Positions 9,459 through 17,952 are shown, numbered from the stretch's first letter. The stretch is DNA of 64,000 nt from an uncultured Clostridia bacterium (GCA_948472945.1 CAOKVX010000012.1:18400-82399), one strand, 5' to 3'. Numbers and translations are program-made. The notes: a model not told the origin generated them from the letters alone.

Positions 9459-9649
9459 CTTTCTCGTTCACGGGCGGTCGCCCTATACTGCTCTTTCGCA
9501 GTGCTATCTCTAAGCCTCTGGCTTTCTCGTTCACGGGCATTCGCCCTATACTGCTCTTTCGCAGTGCTATCTCGAAAGCCAACGGCTTTCTCGTTCACGG
9601 GCATTCGCCCTATACTGCTCTTTCGCAGTGCTATCTCGAAAGCCAACGG
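9459..9649 (-). repeat. Tandem array of 64-bp structured repeat units
   Basis: Three head-to-tail units (9459-9521, 63 bp; 9522-9585 and 9586-9649, 64 bp each and identical), followed by a partial fourth at 9650-9677 that runs into the long hairpin. On the minus strand each unit contains GGGC-GNNN-GCCC, AAGCC-NNN-GGCTT and ACTGC-GAAAGA-GCAGT. The oldest-looking unit (9459-9521) changes the loops (GAAT to GACC, GTT to AGA) while keeping the stems. Spurious reading frames rich in Ala, Arg and Glu cross it. It sits in the leader of the radical SAM operon. Confidence 0.9.
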
Positions 9650-9742
9650 CTTTCTCGTTCACGGGCATTCGCCCTATCGGTAAATATAAAAGCGGATTAG
9701 GCTGTAAACAGCCAATCCGTCTTTTATATTTACCGGCACTGC
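9625..9742 (-). ncRNA. Candidate structured leader RNA, copy A
   Basis: Minus-strand fold seen directly: closing helix GCAGTGC (9736-9742) with GCACTGC (9625-9631). Inside it are a 27-base-arm hairpin (9678-9735, loop TAAA, 15 outer pairs perfect), a GGGC-GAAT-GCCC hairpin (9663-9674) and a GAAAGCC-GTT-GGCTTTC hairpin (9638-9654). The same four helices occur in copy B at 57467-57583, with paired changes in the long helix. It lies about 10 bases after the predicted transcription start and about 200 bases before the radical SAM start codon. Function unknown; I do not recognise a named RNA class. Confidence 0.7.
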
Positions 9743-9759
9743 TCATTGCTTTCGTGGAC

Positions 9760-9788
9760 ATTATATCATGTTGCGGCAGTTTTTGCTA
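9760..9788 (-). promoter_or_regulatory. Extended -10 promoter of structured element copy A
   Basis: TGATATAAT gives a consensus -10 with the TGn extension; the -35 TAGCAA at 17 bases is weak. The same arrangement occurs at copy B. Predicted start near 9753, giving a leader of about 325 bases to the radical SAM gene. Confidence 0.65.
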
Positions 9789-9819
9789 CTATCTGTATGA
9801 TGTGTCATCTTGGTTTTTC

Positions 9820-10215
9820 CTATCCAACAAGCATTTCCAGCATATCTGTAATTCTTTCCTTTTCGCCGCTGCCATTTGTTTTTAATCACAGTAATGATAT
9901 TTCGTACTATTCCAATATATGATTCTTCATCAAATCTCTTTAAGCCTGCCGGTCTTTGTGATATTTGTATCCGTCAACTTCGATTGCCATCACCGGCTTT
10001 TTACTAATTCTATTATATATCAAAAAATCCAAATGCATAGCGGGATTTTTTGCATATTGTGATTCTTTATAATTTATTAGTTCATAGTTTTTAATCAATT
10101 TATTTAATGGTATATGGGTATATGCCAAGTAACATCCAAACTTGAAAATCTATTATCAGCAATAATTTCCTCTATTAAGCGCATTTATATCATCACAGCC
10201 GTATTTCATTTTTCT
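9820..10215 (-). pseudogene. Decayed C-terminal fragment of a helicase with PD-(D/E)XK-like nuclease domain
   Basis: Remnant of the C-terminal domain found behind AAA/UvrD-like helicases: MHLDFLIYNRISKKPVMAIE followed by VDGYKYH, with the D...ExD spacing of a PD-(D/E)XK nuclease. Reading through, IEEIIADNRFSSLDV lies upstream and KNHILE, YEISLL and GSGEKERITDML downstream. It is broken by a one-base shift near 10178, an 8-bp tandem duplication of CATATACC (10109-10124), and in-frame stops at 9940-9942 (TAA), 9907-9909 (TAG) and 9886-9888 (TGA). The helicase part is missing. An open stretch of 62 codons survives at 9940-10128 and could be mistaken for a gene. Confidence 0.8.
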
Positions 10216-10634
10216 TTTAATAAATCATTTTTCGCCGTGATAAGCGTCTCCTCAAATTTATGTACTCCGCTGCTGTTCTGCAGAGCCCCGTATATTTTCT
10301 TTGCATCGTAAAAATTCTCAGGTTTTTTGGAAAACTCTAACGCCATGAACGTAAAGATTATACACAGGACAATCTGGGCGCACAGAAGCATCTTCATATT
10401 AAAAGTAATAATTTTGTCAGAATGGATGCAATGTTCTAATTTTAGTTTGTCTGTTATATTATCCGTACTCCCACTAATTCCCAAATTATCATACTCTTCT
10501 ATATTATCTGTATCCTGATCCATTTCTACGCTATCCCAGTCGGCTTTCTTTGACGTTTTATAGCTTACGGACGCATACCTGCTCGTATTTTTTATTTCAC
10601 CGATTCTAAAATCCTCACCATATAGATTACTCAA
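10206..10634 (-). CDS. Hypothetical single-pass membrane protein
   Basis: 142 residues, not recognised. A polar, acidic N-terminal half (about 1-80) is followed by one membrane segment (about 84-101, LLCAQIVLCIIFTFMALEF) and a short charged tail of about 40 residues, so a large cytoplasmic N-terminus is expected if the positive-inside rule holds. It starts with TTG, with GGGGGA 8 bases upstream. The end overlaps the start of the decayed helicase fragment. It may itself be the N-terminal remnant of a longer gene; nothing in the sequence settles that. Confidence 0.55.
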   Translation of the reverse strand: MSNLYGEDFRIGEIKNTSRYASVSYKTSKKADWDSVEMDQDTDNIEEYDNLGISGSTDNITDKLKLEHCIHSDKIITFNMKMLLCAQIVLCIIFTFMALEFSKKPENFYDAKKIYGALQNSSGVHKFEETLITAKNDLLKEK

Positions 10635-11019
10635 TATTAGTCCCCCTTAATTGAACAAATTGAACAAATAAAACTTTATATCACCCAAACTCGCACTTAC
10701 ATATATTATTCAGCCGCAAAGCTTTAGTATATGAAACATGCCATATTTACTTATATGCGGAAAATATTTAAATAGTACGGTTATGATGACAATTATCAAA
10801 AATAGCTATAATTTCACCGTCAATAAGTTGCCACGCCGGCAATCAATTTTACTGCGTGAAAATTAAGTTAAATTGTGATTAATAAATTGCTTAATGGCAA
10901 ATTATTGTCTGCATATGCTTGAACAAAACCTTTTTTTATGATACATTAAATATAATTTCTGCTTAAATCCGCATTCATTTTGAGGATTTAGGTTTTAAAA
11001 ATATAGGAGGTAAAAGAAC
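10635..11019. other. AT-rich intergenic region upstream of tyrS
   Basis: 385 bases between divergent genes. Seen: a tandem TTGTTCAA pair at the left edge (about 10650-10670), a possible weak plus-strand promoter (TTGAAC at 10919-10924, 17 bases, TACATT), and a 7-bp stem TAAATCC/GGATTTA (10964-10990) before the tyrS Shine-Dalgarno. No T-box sequence (AGGGTGGNACCGCG) is present, so tyrS control is not a T-box here. Confidence 0.5.
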
Positions 11020-12252
11020 ATGTCAACAAACGTATACGACATACTCATGGAACGCGGCTTCATTGAGCAGGCAACACACGAGGATGAAATCAGGGAAATG
11101 CTTGGAAAGGAGTCCGTAACATTTTATATAGGCTTTGACGCCACGGCAGACAGTCTTACAGCCGGACATTTTCTGACAATAATGGCTATGATGCATATGC
11201 AGCGGGCCGGACACCGTCCTATTGCCCTGCTCGGCGGCGGAACAACAATGATTGGCGATCCGTCAGGAAAATCTGATATGAGAAGCATCATGACAAAGGA
11301 AAAAATTGATTACAACGCAAAGAGGTTTGCAGAACAGCTTTCAAGATTTATAACATTTGACGACGACAAGGCGATAATTGCAAACAATGCTGACTGGCTG
11401 CTTGACATCAACTACGTTGAATTCCTTCGCGAAATCGGCGTACATTTTTCAGTAAACAGGATGCTGACCGCGGAATGTTACAAGCAAAGGATGGAGAAAG
11501 GCCTTACATTCTTTGAGTTCAACTACATGCTAATGCAGTCATATGATTTTCTAAAACTTAACCGGATGTACGGCTGTAATCTTGAGCTTGGCGGCAACGA
11601 CCAGTGGTCAAACATTCTAGGCGGCGTGGACCTTATAAGAAAAAAAGAAAACAAACCTGCATACGGACTAACATTCAAGCTTCTCACAACAAGCGAGGGC
11701 ATTAAGATGGGTAAGACTATGAACGGAGCGGTCTGGCTTGACCCTGAAAAGACAAGCCCATATGAATTTTTCCAGTACTGGAGAAATATTGAGGATTCAA
11801 AGGTTGAGGAATGTCTTGGACTTCTAACATTCCTTCCTATGGACGAGGTGAGAAAGCTCGGTTCGTTAAAAGACGCAGAAATTAACAAGGCAAAGGAAGT
11901 ACTCGCATACGAAGTTACCAAAATCGTACACGGAGAAGATGAAGCCCAAAAAGCGCTTGACGCCTCTAAGTCATTATTTGGAGGTTCAATGAGCACAAGC
12001 GATATTCCTACTACAACTTATCCTAAAGCCCGTTTTGATGAGGGAATTGATATTCTTACCCTGTTGTGCGACGGTAAGCTTGCAGGCAGCCGCGGAGACG
12101 CACGCCGCAACGTAACGCAGGGCGGAGTTACAGTCAATGATGAGAAATGTACCGATTTTGCCAAAATATTTAAAACAGACGATTTGAGCGAAGACGGAAC
12201 TCTTTTAATAAAAAGAGGAAAAAAAGCGTTCCATTTATTTAAATGTGAATAA
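11020..12252 (+). CDS. tyrS: Tyrosyl-tRNA synthetase
   Basis: Class I aminoacyl-tRNA synthetase charging tRNA-Tyr. Rossmann catalytic domain with [16 protein letters not shown] (the HIGH region, here AGHF) and [13 protein letters not shown] (the KMSKS loop, here KMGKT). The tyrosine-site [18 protein letters not shown] and NDQWSNI follow, and an S4-type RNA-binding domain occupies about 345-410. 410 residues is normal for the bacterial TyrS. AGGAGG 10 bases upstream sets the start. Monocistronic or followed by the zinc-ribbon gene 38 bases on. Confidence 0.98.
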   Translation: MSTNVYDILMERGFIEQATHEDEIREMLGKESVTFYIGFDATADSLTAGHFLTIMAMMHMQRAGHRPIALLGGGTTMIGDPSGKSDMRSIMTKEKIDYNAKRFAEQLSRFITFDDDKAIIANNADWLLDINYVEFLREIGVHFSVNRMLTAECYKQRMEKGLTFFEFNYMLMQSYDFLKLNRMYGCNLELGGNDQWSNILGGVDLIRKKENKPAYGLTFKLLTTSEGIKMGKTMNGAVWLDPEKTSPYEFFQYWRNIEDSKVEECLGLLTFLPMDEVRKLGSLKDAEINKAKEVLAYEVTKIVHGEDEAQKALDASKSLFGGSMSTSDIPTTTYPKARFDEGIDILTLLCDGKLAGSRGDARRNVTQGGVTVNDEKCTDFAKIFKTDDLSEDGTLLIKRGKKAFHLFKCE

Positions 12253-12290
12253 AATATAATATAACAGGGCTTTAAGGAGGTATTTATACT

Positions 12291-13352
12291 ATGCCGTGGT
12301 GTCCAAAATGTAAAAATGAATACAGGGAAGGCATTACAATCTGTTCAGACTGTAACGTCGAGCTTGTAGACGATTTAAGTGAAGTCGTCTCCGACAGCAG
12401 AAGTCTCGTATTCACAACTGAACATAAAGAAAAGACTGACGACTTCATCAAATATCTTGCATACTCAGGTATACACTCATATTCGGTTGAACCGGACGAA
12501 AACGAATTTATTTGGAGTCTGTATGTTGCCGAGGAGGATTACAAGAAAGCGTCAAAGCTGTTTACGGGCTTTGCACTTACCGAAAGTGAACGCGCAATCG
12601 AAAAACAGCTCTCCGCTGAAAACGGAGACTCAAACGCTGCTAAAGAATCGAGTGATTTTTCTGAAGATGATATTATAGGTAAAACCGATATCGACTCTGT
12701 GGAAGTTCCCGACGATATCATAATGCCGGACAGTGTGATGGATTCTGAAGAGTACGCATTATCTGAATCATTGAACGACGATAACTCCGATGACAATTAT
12801 AACGCCGTCGATGATGAAGATAATCCATATACAGAAAAACAAAATGAAGAAATTGAAAAAATTAACGCAAAAAGAGAATTTGAAGAAATAAAAGAATCTC
12901 CGTCAACAACTTATGTAAGAAAATCAGAGAGGGCAAAGGAATACCGTTTCAGCTCTTACACATGCATTTTTTGCGGTATTGCGGGAATTATTTTTATAAT
13001 CCTGAATATGATTGGCATAATTAATATTGTGGCCGTCACATTTACTCAATATGTAATGCTTTTTGTATTTGCCGCGTTCTGCGTCGGAGGAATAGCGCTG
13101 TACATGAACTCTAAATCAATAGAGTCCGAAGCGGGCGACGAGGAAACTCTTGAGAAATCAGTTTTCGAATGGCTCAGACTTAATGTGACGGAAGCATATC
13201 TCGCAAGCATACACGACGACGACACGCCAGAGGAAGTTAATTATTTCAAATATTGCGAGACAATAAAAAATTCTTTGTCTAAAGAATTTCCTGAAGCCCC
13301 GACTTCAATGCTCGACGCATTAATTGATGAACACTTGTCAAAGATATGCTAA
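12291..13352 (+). CDS. Zinc-ribbon membrane protein of unknown function
   Basis: 353 residues, no family recognised beyond an N-terminal zinc ribbon with Cys4, Cys7, Cys18 and Cys21 (CPKCKNEY...CSDCN). Next comes a region resembling the DUF2007-type signal-transducing fold (about 35-90: DDFIKYLAYSGIHSYSVEPD). An acidic low-complexity linker (100-200), two membrane segments (about 228-250 and 255-277) and a cytoplasmic C-terminal domain rich in Asp and Glu follow. AAGGAGG 10 bases upstream supports the start. It follows tyrS closely, but a functional link is unproven. Confidence 0.75.
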   Translation: MPWCPKCKNEYREGITICSDCNVELVDDLSEVVSDSRSLVFTTEHKEKTDDFIKYLAYSGIHSYSVEPDENEFIWSLYVAEEDYKKASKLFTGFALTESERAIEKQLSAENGDSNAAKESSDFSEDDIIGKTDIDSVEVPDDIIMPDSVMDSEEYALSESLNDDNSDDNYNAVDDEDNPYTEKQNEEIEKINAKREFEEIKESPSTTYVRKSERAKEYRFSSYTCIFCGIAGIIFIILNMIGIINIVAVTFTQYVMLFVFAAFCVGGIALYMNSKSIESEAGDEETLEKSVFEWLRLNVTEAYLASIHDDDTPEEVNYFKYCETIKNSLSKEFPEAPTSMLDALIDEHLSKIC

Positions 13353-13395
13353 TATTTCACATGCAATGATATTTAAATATTTTGTCCAATAATAT

Positions 13396-13494
13396 AGGGA
13401 CTGCCGATAAAAACAGTTATCGCGCAATTGACGTTTAAAACTTCTGAATGTTTTAAACACGTATTGTGTAATAGCCGTTTTTACGACAGTCCCT
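13396..13494. repeat. 99-bp imperfect palindrome between convergent genes
   Basis: Left arm 13396-13441 and right arm 13450-13494 pair around an 8-base loop; the outer 8 bases (AGGGACTG/CAGTCCCT) and inner 9 bases (GTTTAAAAC) pair perfectly, with scattered mismatches between. It fills the gap between the zinc-ribbon gene and the flippase gene, both of which end here. It could serve as a bidirectional terminator or be a MITE-like element. Confidence 0.75.
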
Positions 13495-13521
13495 TACATA
13501 TTAAGTTTTTGCGTACTATTT

Positions 13522-15162
13522 TCAAATAAGGCGAAATTTTGCTGCAAGCCTTACAATTCTCACTCCCATCGGAAAGTTGTATATTTCCTCCTTTGTAGCC
13601 CCTCCCAACAAAAAATAAACTACAAAATACACTACTACCGAGACTGCAACCGACAATATTACTAATATTGTATTGTATGGCAAAACACTGCCTAATCCGT
13701 AATACGAAGCAAAACACGCCGCACTCATAACAGCGGCCGCTATTATCGGAACGCCAAACGTGCGTGTGTATTCCTGCCTGTACGTTGTATACTTGTAAAT
13801 TGACAACATATTTAGCAGTCCTGTCACCGCCGGAAATACGATGTTGCCAATAACTAAGGCAAGTATTCCCATATCGGTTGCGTAAAGCAGTATCACTACC
13901 ACTACAATATGTACGCCTAGAGCAATTGCGGAGTGAATGACAGGCAGCCGCATCTTATCTATACCTTGAAGTACCGCACCAGTTATGTTTGATATCGCAT
14001 AAAATACTACTGCGATACTACCTATTGTGAGCAAATAACCTCCGGTAACATAATCCTGCGAAGGGTATAGCATCTTTAAAACCGGCTGTGCAAGCACGGA
14101 CAGTCCCGCAAAGCATGGAAACGCTATCAAAAGGTTAAATTTCAATCCGAGGCTTATTTTTGAATTGAGACCCATTTCATCCCCAATCTCATATGATGCA
14201 ACTACACTCGGCAGTATTGACGACGACATCGCCGTTGTAATTGCAATTGGCACGCTGATTAAAAGACGGTACTTTGTGCTGTAAAGTCCTGTTGCGGTCT
14301 TTACGGCAACATCGCTTAACCCTCTAGACGACTGAAAGCTGCCGAATATTGAATAGTCTATTATACCGCTTATCTGGTATACTGTCTGACTGAGTATGAT
14401 TGGTACCGACGTATATAATATCATTTTGTAAATATAACCGTATGAATCCCTCTCTCCTGTGGCATCCTTTCTGGCCATCTTCGAAAGAACTGGTTTATAA
14501 CATATATATATGAATAAAAGGAAAGCAAGACCCGAAACAGCTCCAAAGAGCGTTCCCATAGTTCCTCCAGCTGCGCCCCATCCGGCTATCTCGGCAGACA
14601 GACTATGTGCCTGTATGAGCGAGTAAGCAGCATATATACTCACAAAGGCATTGACAACCTGTTCTATAATCTGTGATATTGCAGTCGGTATCATTGAGCC
14701 CTTTCCCTGATACACACCCCTTAGAACTCCCATAATTGCTACAATAAATACGGTAGGTGCAAGAACCCGCAGCGGTAGGTACAACCCGGTATACTTGCCG
14801 CCCGCAATATTTTTTTCAAAGAAGCCTGCGCCAAAAAAAAGAACAAGAGCCGCAATTCCGCCTGAAAAAAGTGCAAATACCATCGAACATCTGAATATGC
14901 GCAGTATATTTCTGTGCTCTCTGCGCACGCGTTTCGCGGAAATAAGTTTTGAAATTGCAAGCGGCAGACTGTATGACGATATAATCAGCATTACATCATA
15001 TATTTCAAACGCAACGGAATAAATACCGTTTCCTTCCTCGCCGATTATATTTGACATTGGGAAACGATACAGCATTCCTATTATGCGTACAAGCAGGGAC
15101 GCACCTGCCAGTATGCTTCCCTGCTTTATATAGTTGTCACCTTTTGATTTCTTTGCAGACAT
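13522..15162 (-). CDS. SpoVB/MurJ-like polysaccharide flippase
   Basis: Multipass membrane protein (about 14 segments, 546 residues) of the MOP exporter superfamily, oligosaccharide flippase/SpoVB branch. The N-terminus reads GDNYIKQGSILAGASLLVRI with MLYRFPMSNIIGEEGNGIY, a family signature. Members move lipid-linked peptidoglycan or polysaccharide precursors across the membrane; SpoVB acts in spore cortex synthesis in Bacillus. Which role applies here is not certain. It starts 44 bases after the DUF3048 gene on the same strand, in a region with other sporulation genes. Confidence 0.9.
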   Translation of the reverse strand: MSAKKSKGDNYIKQGSILAGASLLVRIIGMLYRFPMSNIIGEEGNGIYSVAFEIYDVMLIISSYSLPLAISKLISAKRVRREHRNILRIFRCSMVFALFSGGIAALVLFFGAGFFEKNIAGGKYTGLYLPLRVLAPTVFIVAIMGVLRGVYQGKGSMIPTAISQIIEQVVNAFVSIYAAYSLIQAHSLSAEIAGWGAAGGTMGTLFGAVSGLAFLLFIYICYKPVLSKMARKDATGERDSYGYIYKMILYTSVPIILSQTVYQISGIIDYSIFGSFQSSRGLSDVAVKTATGLYSTKYRLLISVPIAITTAMSSSILPSVVASYEIGDEMGLNSKISLGLKFNLLIAFPCFAGLSVLAQPVLKMLYPSQDYVTGGYLLTIGSIAVVFYAISNITGAVLQGIDKMRLPVIHSAIALGVHIVVVVILLYATDMGILALVIGNIVFPAVTGLLNMLSIYKYTTYRQEYTRTFGVPIIAAAVMSAACFASYYGLGSVLPYNTILVILSVAVSVVVYFVVYFLLGGATKEEIYNFPMGVRIVRLAAKFRLI

Positions 15163-15206
15163 ATAATATTTCCTTCATATTATGCCGGCTAAAACGGCAT
15201 TTAAGT

Positions 15207-16325
15207 TTACTTTGCTTTTTCAGATATTGTAAGTTTTGAATTTTCATCCGGGAATAGCGCTACATAAGTTTTACCCGGATTAATTACAAGCTCCGTGCCA
15301 TCTTCATAATAGTATTTCATGAATCCCTCGGATTCATTTTTCTTCCATGTAATCTTTATGGCTTTTCCGTTCGTAATATACCATCCCTTACCGGTAGCTT
15401 TCTCAAAATTTATCGTCCTGTAATCTTTTATGTGTCCGGGAACAATCGGTTCGTCGTCAACTCTCTGTACTATAAGATTCTTAAACGCAAGCTGTGTTTT
15501 GCTTGCCACATCCATGTGCTCTCTGCCATACTGATATCTGTAATACAGCTTATCATCCGCATTGTAAATAAAGTACGGTGATGTATATCCGGAGAATTTT
15601 AATGTCACCTTCTTTGCTTTTTTATCGCTCTGAAGATCTGTATCCGTCTCATAGAACTTAAAATGTCCCTCATATCCGTCTTTATAATTCTTTCTATATT
15701 TCAGGGCTTTTCTTCCCGCCGAAAGTCCCTCTTCACTAGTAAATGCATTATGCGGTGCAGATATGCTGTTATCCCTGTAAAATACCTTTCCGCCAATGCC
15801 GGAAAGTCCGCTTATATTGTCAACGTCAAGCTTGTCTATCTTTGCGGTTGCAAATTTCGTATGTCCGAAATGTACAAATATAGCATCATATTCATCGGCA
15901 ACGCTTACATAATAATGTCTGGCACTTCTCGCAGAGCCTATTTTTTTAAGCTTGCTTACATCCTCAAATAATGCCATAAGACGCGTAATTCCACCCTCAA
16001 CCTTCGCCTCATAAAGAATTGACGCCTGTGACACCCCGCTCTGGAAACGCGCGGCATATTCTACATTATTTATCATCATGGCGTACGGCCTTCTGTTTGC
16101 CTTTTTTTCCGGAATGTACTCTCCGGTAAGCTTGCTCAAAGCCTGTCCCTCGTGCGGGTCAACCGTCGGCTCCGGCACAGGGGTAGGCTCGGCTGTCGGC
16201 ACAGGAGTAGGCTCGGCTGTCGGCTGCGGTGTTGACGTAGGAGTCTCGTCTTCGTCCGAACCGCCACAGCCTGCCATAAAGACAATAACTAATGTCAGTG
16301 TAAGTAATAGTTTCAATTTTTTCAT
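15207..16325 (-). CDS. DUF3048 (YerB-like) lipoprotein
   Basis: Secreted lipoprotein of 372 residues. Signal peptide residues 1-19 ends in the lipobox FMAGC (lipidated Cys20). A Pro/Thr/Glu repeat linker (TPVPTAEPTPVPEP) spans about 28-55, followed by the DUF3048 domain (RRPYAMMINNVEYAARFQSG, GITRLMALFED, RSARHYYVSVADEYDAIFVH). Function of YerB-type proteins is unknown; they are extracellular. Its ATG overlaps the ybeY stop in an ATGA, and GGGGGA lies upstream, so it is translationally coupled to ybeY. Confidence 0.93.
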   Translation of the reverse strand: MKKLKLLLTLTLVIVFMAGCGGSDEDETPTSTPQPTAEPTPVPTAEPTPVPEPTVDPHEGQALSKLTGEYIPEKKANRRPYAMMINNVEYAARFQSGVSQASILYEAKVEGGITRLMALFEDVSKLKKIGSARSARHYYVSVADEYDAIFVHFGHTKFATAKIDKLDVDNISGLSGIGGKVFYRDNSISAPHNAFTSEEGLSAGRKALKYRKNYKDGYEGHFKFYETDTDLQSDKKAKKVTLKFSGYTSPYFIYNADDKLYYRYQYGREHMDVASKTQLAFKNLIVQRVDDEPIVPGHIKDYRTINFEKATGKGWYITNGKAIKITWKKNESEGFMKYYYEDGTELVINPGKTYVALFPDENSKLTISEKAK

Positions 16326-16840
16326 AAGTTCATCCCCCGCGGATTTTTTGATATATTTAACCTATTAAGAATAGTTCTCTGCATACCCTCCATATCTTGC
16401 CTCTGATTATCATCTATATGGTCGTAGCCAAACAAATGCAGTATACTATGTACGATCAAAAATGCAAGCTCTCTTTTTACAGTATGTCCATATTCCTCAG
16501 CCTGTCTGAATACCTTGTCACGGCATATGACAATATCACCGAGCATAAGCATACCCGTATCCGGATTGAACATTGTAAAATCATTTTCGTCGATGCATTC
16601 GTAATCGCATGGAGTTTTAAAATCAACAACCGGAAACGACAGGACATCCGTAGGCCTGTCCATACCCCTGGTTTCAAGATTCATTTTGTGTATAGCTTCA
16701 GTTGTAGTGATAAGCAAATTACACTCGCACTCGTAATCGCATCCCAGTATTTCAGCAGCAGCATTGAGAAGCTCCTGCGCAAGCTCCGCCGCATTTATAT
16801 CTTTGCCAAATTCTTTTTCACATTCATTATCATAGTAAAT
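16322..16840 (-). CDS. ybeY: Endoribonuclease YbeY with apparent non-canonical start
   Basis: Single-strand endoribonuclease of 16S rRNA maturation and ribosome quality control. The zinc site HSILHLFGYDH is present, as are RPTDVLSFPV and GDIVICRDKV. The only standard start in frame (TTG at 16717) would delete about 40 residues of the conserved N-terminus, yet homologous sequence (KDINAAELAQELLNAAAEIL, CDYECECNLLIT) continues upstream in the same frame to about 16840. Before that stop codon there is no ATG, GTG or TTG: options are ATT at 16840 (AAGG 13 bases upstream) or CTG at 16852. With ATT the protein has 172 residues, normal for YbeY. It follows phoH, the usual partner. Confidence 0.85.
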   Translation of the reverse strand: MYYDNECEKEFGKDINAAELAQELLNAAAEILGCDYECECNLLITTTEAIHKMNLETRGMDRPTDVLSFPVVDFKTPCDYECIDENDFTMFNPDTGMLMLGDIVICRDKVFRQAEEYGHTVKRELAFLIVHSILHLFGYDHIDDNQRQDMEGMQRTILNRLNISKNPRGMNL

Positions 16841-16965
16841 CGTTTCTATCAGCCCTTTTCTTAAAATCTATATTATATAATAATCAGAACACAAATTAGA
16901 ATATTACAAAATAACTTTATACACTGCTTGTAACATTTTTATATTGAATTTCTTTTATCCGCCGT

Positions 16966-17952
16966 TCAATTACGACCCCTGCGGTTCTTTGTCTGAGCCT
17001 TTTTCTCATATTCGTCATAAGCTTTTACAATTCTCTGCACAAGCGGATGCCTTACGACATCCTTTGACGTAAGATAGCTGAATCCAATACCTTCAACTTT
17101 TTTTAATATTTTCACACTCTGCTCAAGTCCCGAAACAGTATTGACAGGTAGGTCTTTCTGTGTGAGGTCTCCTGTTATAACAACCTTTGAGCCGTACCCG
17201 ATTCGCGTGAGAAACATCTTCATCTGCGCTGGAGTTGTATTCTGCGCCTCGTCGAGAATAATATATGCATTGTCGAGGGTCCTTCCCCTCATATATGCAA
17301 GCGGGGCGACCTCAATAGCGCCCTTCTCCATGTTGCGCATAAAGCTCTCGGCCCCCATTATCTGATAAAGAGCATCATAAAGAGGCCGAAGGTACGGGTC
17401 GACCTTGCTCTGGAGATCTCCCGGCAGGAAACCGAGCTTTTCCCCCGCCTCAATAGCCGGACGCGTCAGTATAATTTTATTAACCTCATTCTTTTTAAAT
17501 GCTTTAATTGCCATTGCCATTGCAAGATAAGTCTTGCCCGTTCCCGCCGGACCTATACCAAATACAATCATTTTATCTTTCATCTCGGCAATATACTTTT
17601 CCTGACCAAGTGTTTTAGGTTTGATTGGCGTTCCCGATATCGTCGTACAGATAACCTTTGAATCGAGCTCGGCTATTACGGTGTCGTCATTATCCATCTC
17701 AAGTGAAATGGCATATCCAACCGTCTGGTCTGTAATGGCACTTCCCCTTACCGCAATGTCGGTAAGCTGCTTCATCACCCTTGAAGCTTTCTCAACCCCT
17801 TTTCTGCTCCCAAGCATCTTACACTCGCCGTTTCTCGCTATAATTGTTATTCCAAAAGCTTTCTCAATCATTTTAATGTTTGAGTCATATTCCCCAAATA
17901 TATCGCTCTCATGATGAGTGGGTATCTCAACTATCATCTCCATCGTGCTCAT
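16966..17952 (-). CDS. phoH: PhoH family ATPase
   Basis: PhoH/YbeZ-type cytoplasmic ATPase, functionally tied to YbeY and RNA metabolism. KH-like N-terminal part (about 1-110), then a P-loop ATPase domain with Walker A GPAGTGKTYLA and Walker B IILDEAQN, plus LTRPAIEAGEKLGFLPGD. The frame opens at a GTG at 17967; the ATG at 17952 is preferred, though its Shine-Dalgarno (GGAG, 14 bases away) is weak. The start lies inside the 3' end of yqfD. The phoH-ybeY order is typical for Firmicutes. Confidence 0.95.
   Translation of the reverse strand: MSTMEMIVEIPTHHESDIFGEYDSNIKMIEKAFGITIIARNGECKMLGSRKGVEKASRVMKQLTDIAVRGSAITDQTVGYAISLEMDNDDTVIAELDSKVICTTISGTPIKPKTLGQEKYIAEMKDKMIVFGIGPAGTGKTYLAMAMAIKAFKKNEVNKIILTRPAIEAGEKLGFLPGDLQSKVDPYLRPLYDALYQIMGAESFMRNMEKGAIEVAPLAYMRGRTLDNAYIILDEAQNTTPAQMKMFLTRIGYGSKVVITGDLTQKDLPVNTVSGLEQSVKILKKVEGIGFSYLTSKDVVRHPLVQRIVKAYDEYEKKAQTKNRRGRN

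Noticed and set aside
9459..9649. CRISPR array
   Set aside because: Units are contiguous 64-bp repeats with no variable spacers and no cas genes nearby.
9443..9761. Overlapping reading frames with repeating Thr-Ala-Lys-Glu-Gln-Tyr-Arg and Ala-Arg-Glu-Arg-Glu blocks
   Set aside because: They are translations of the 64-bp nucleotide repeat; no ribosome binding sites and the conserved features are base pairs, not codons.
10635..11019. T-box riboswitch for tyrS
   Set aside because: No AGGGTGG-type antiterminator sequence and no specifier loop found; the same holds for the short or unstructured leaders of alaS, serS and hisS.
16078..16368. Plus-strand frame rich in Gly, Ser and Val opposite the lipoprotein gene
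   Set aside because: It is the shadow of the Pro/Thr-rich linker of the DUF3048 lipoprotein.
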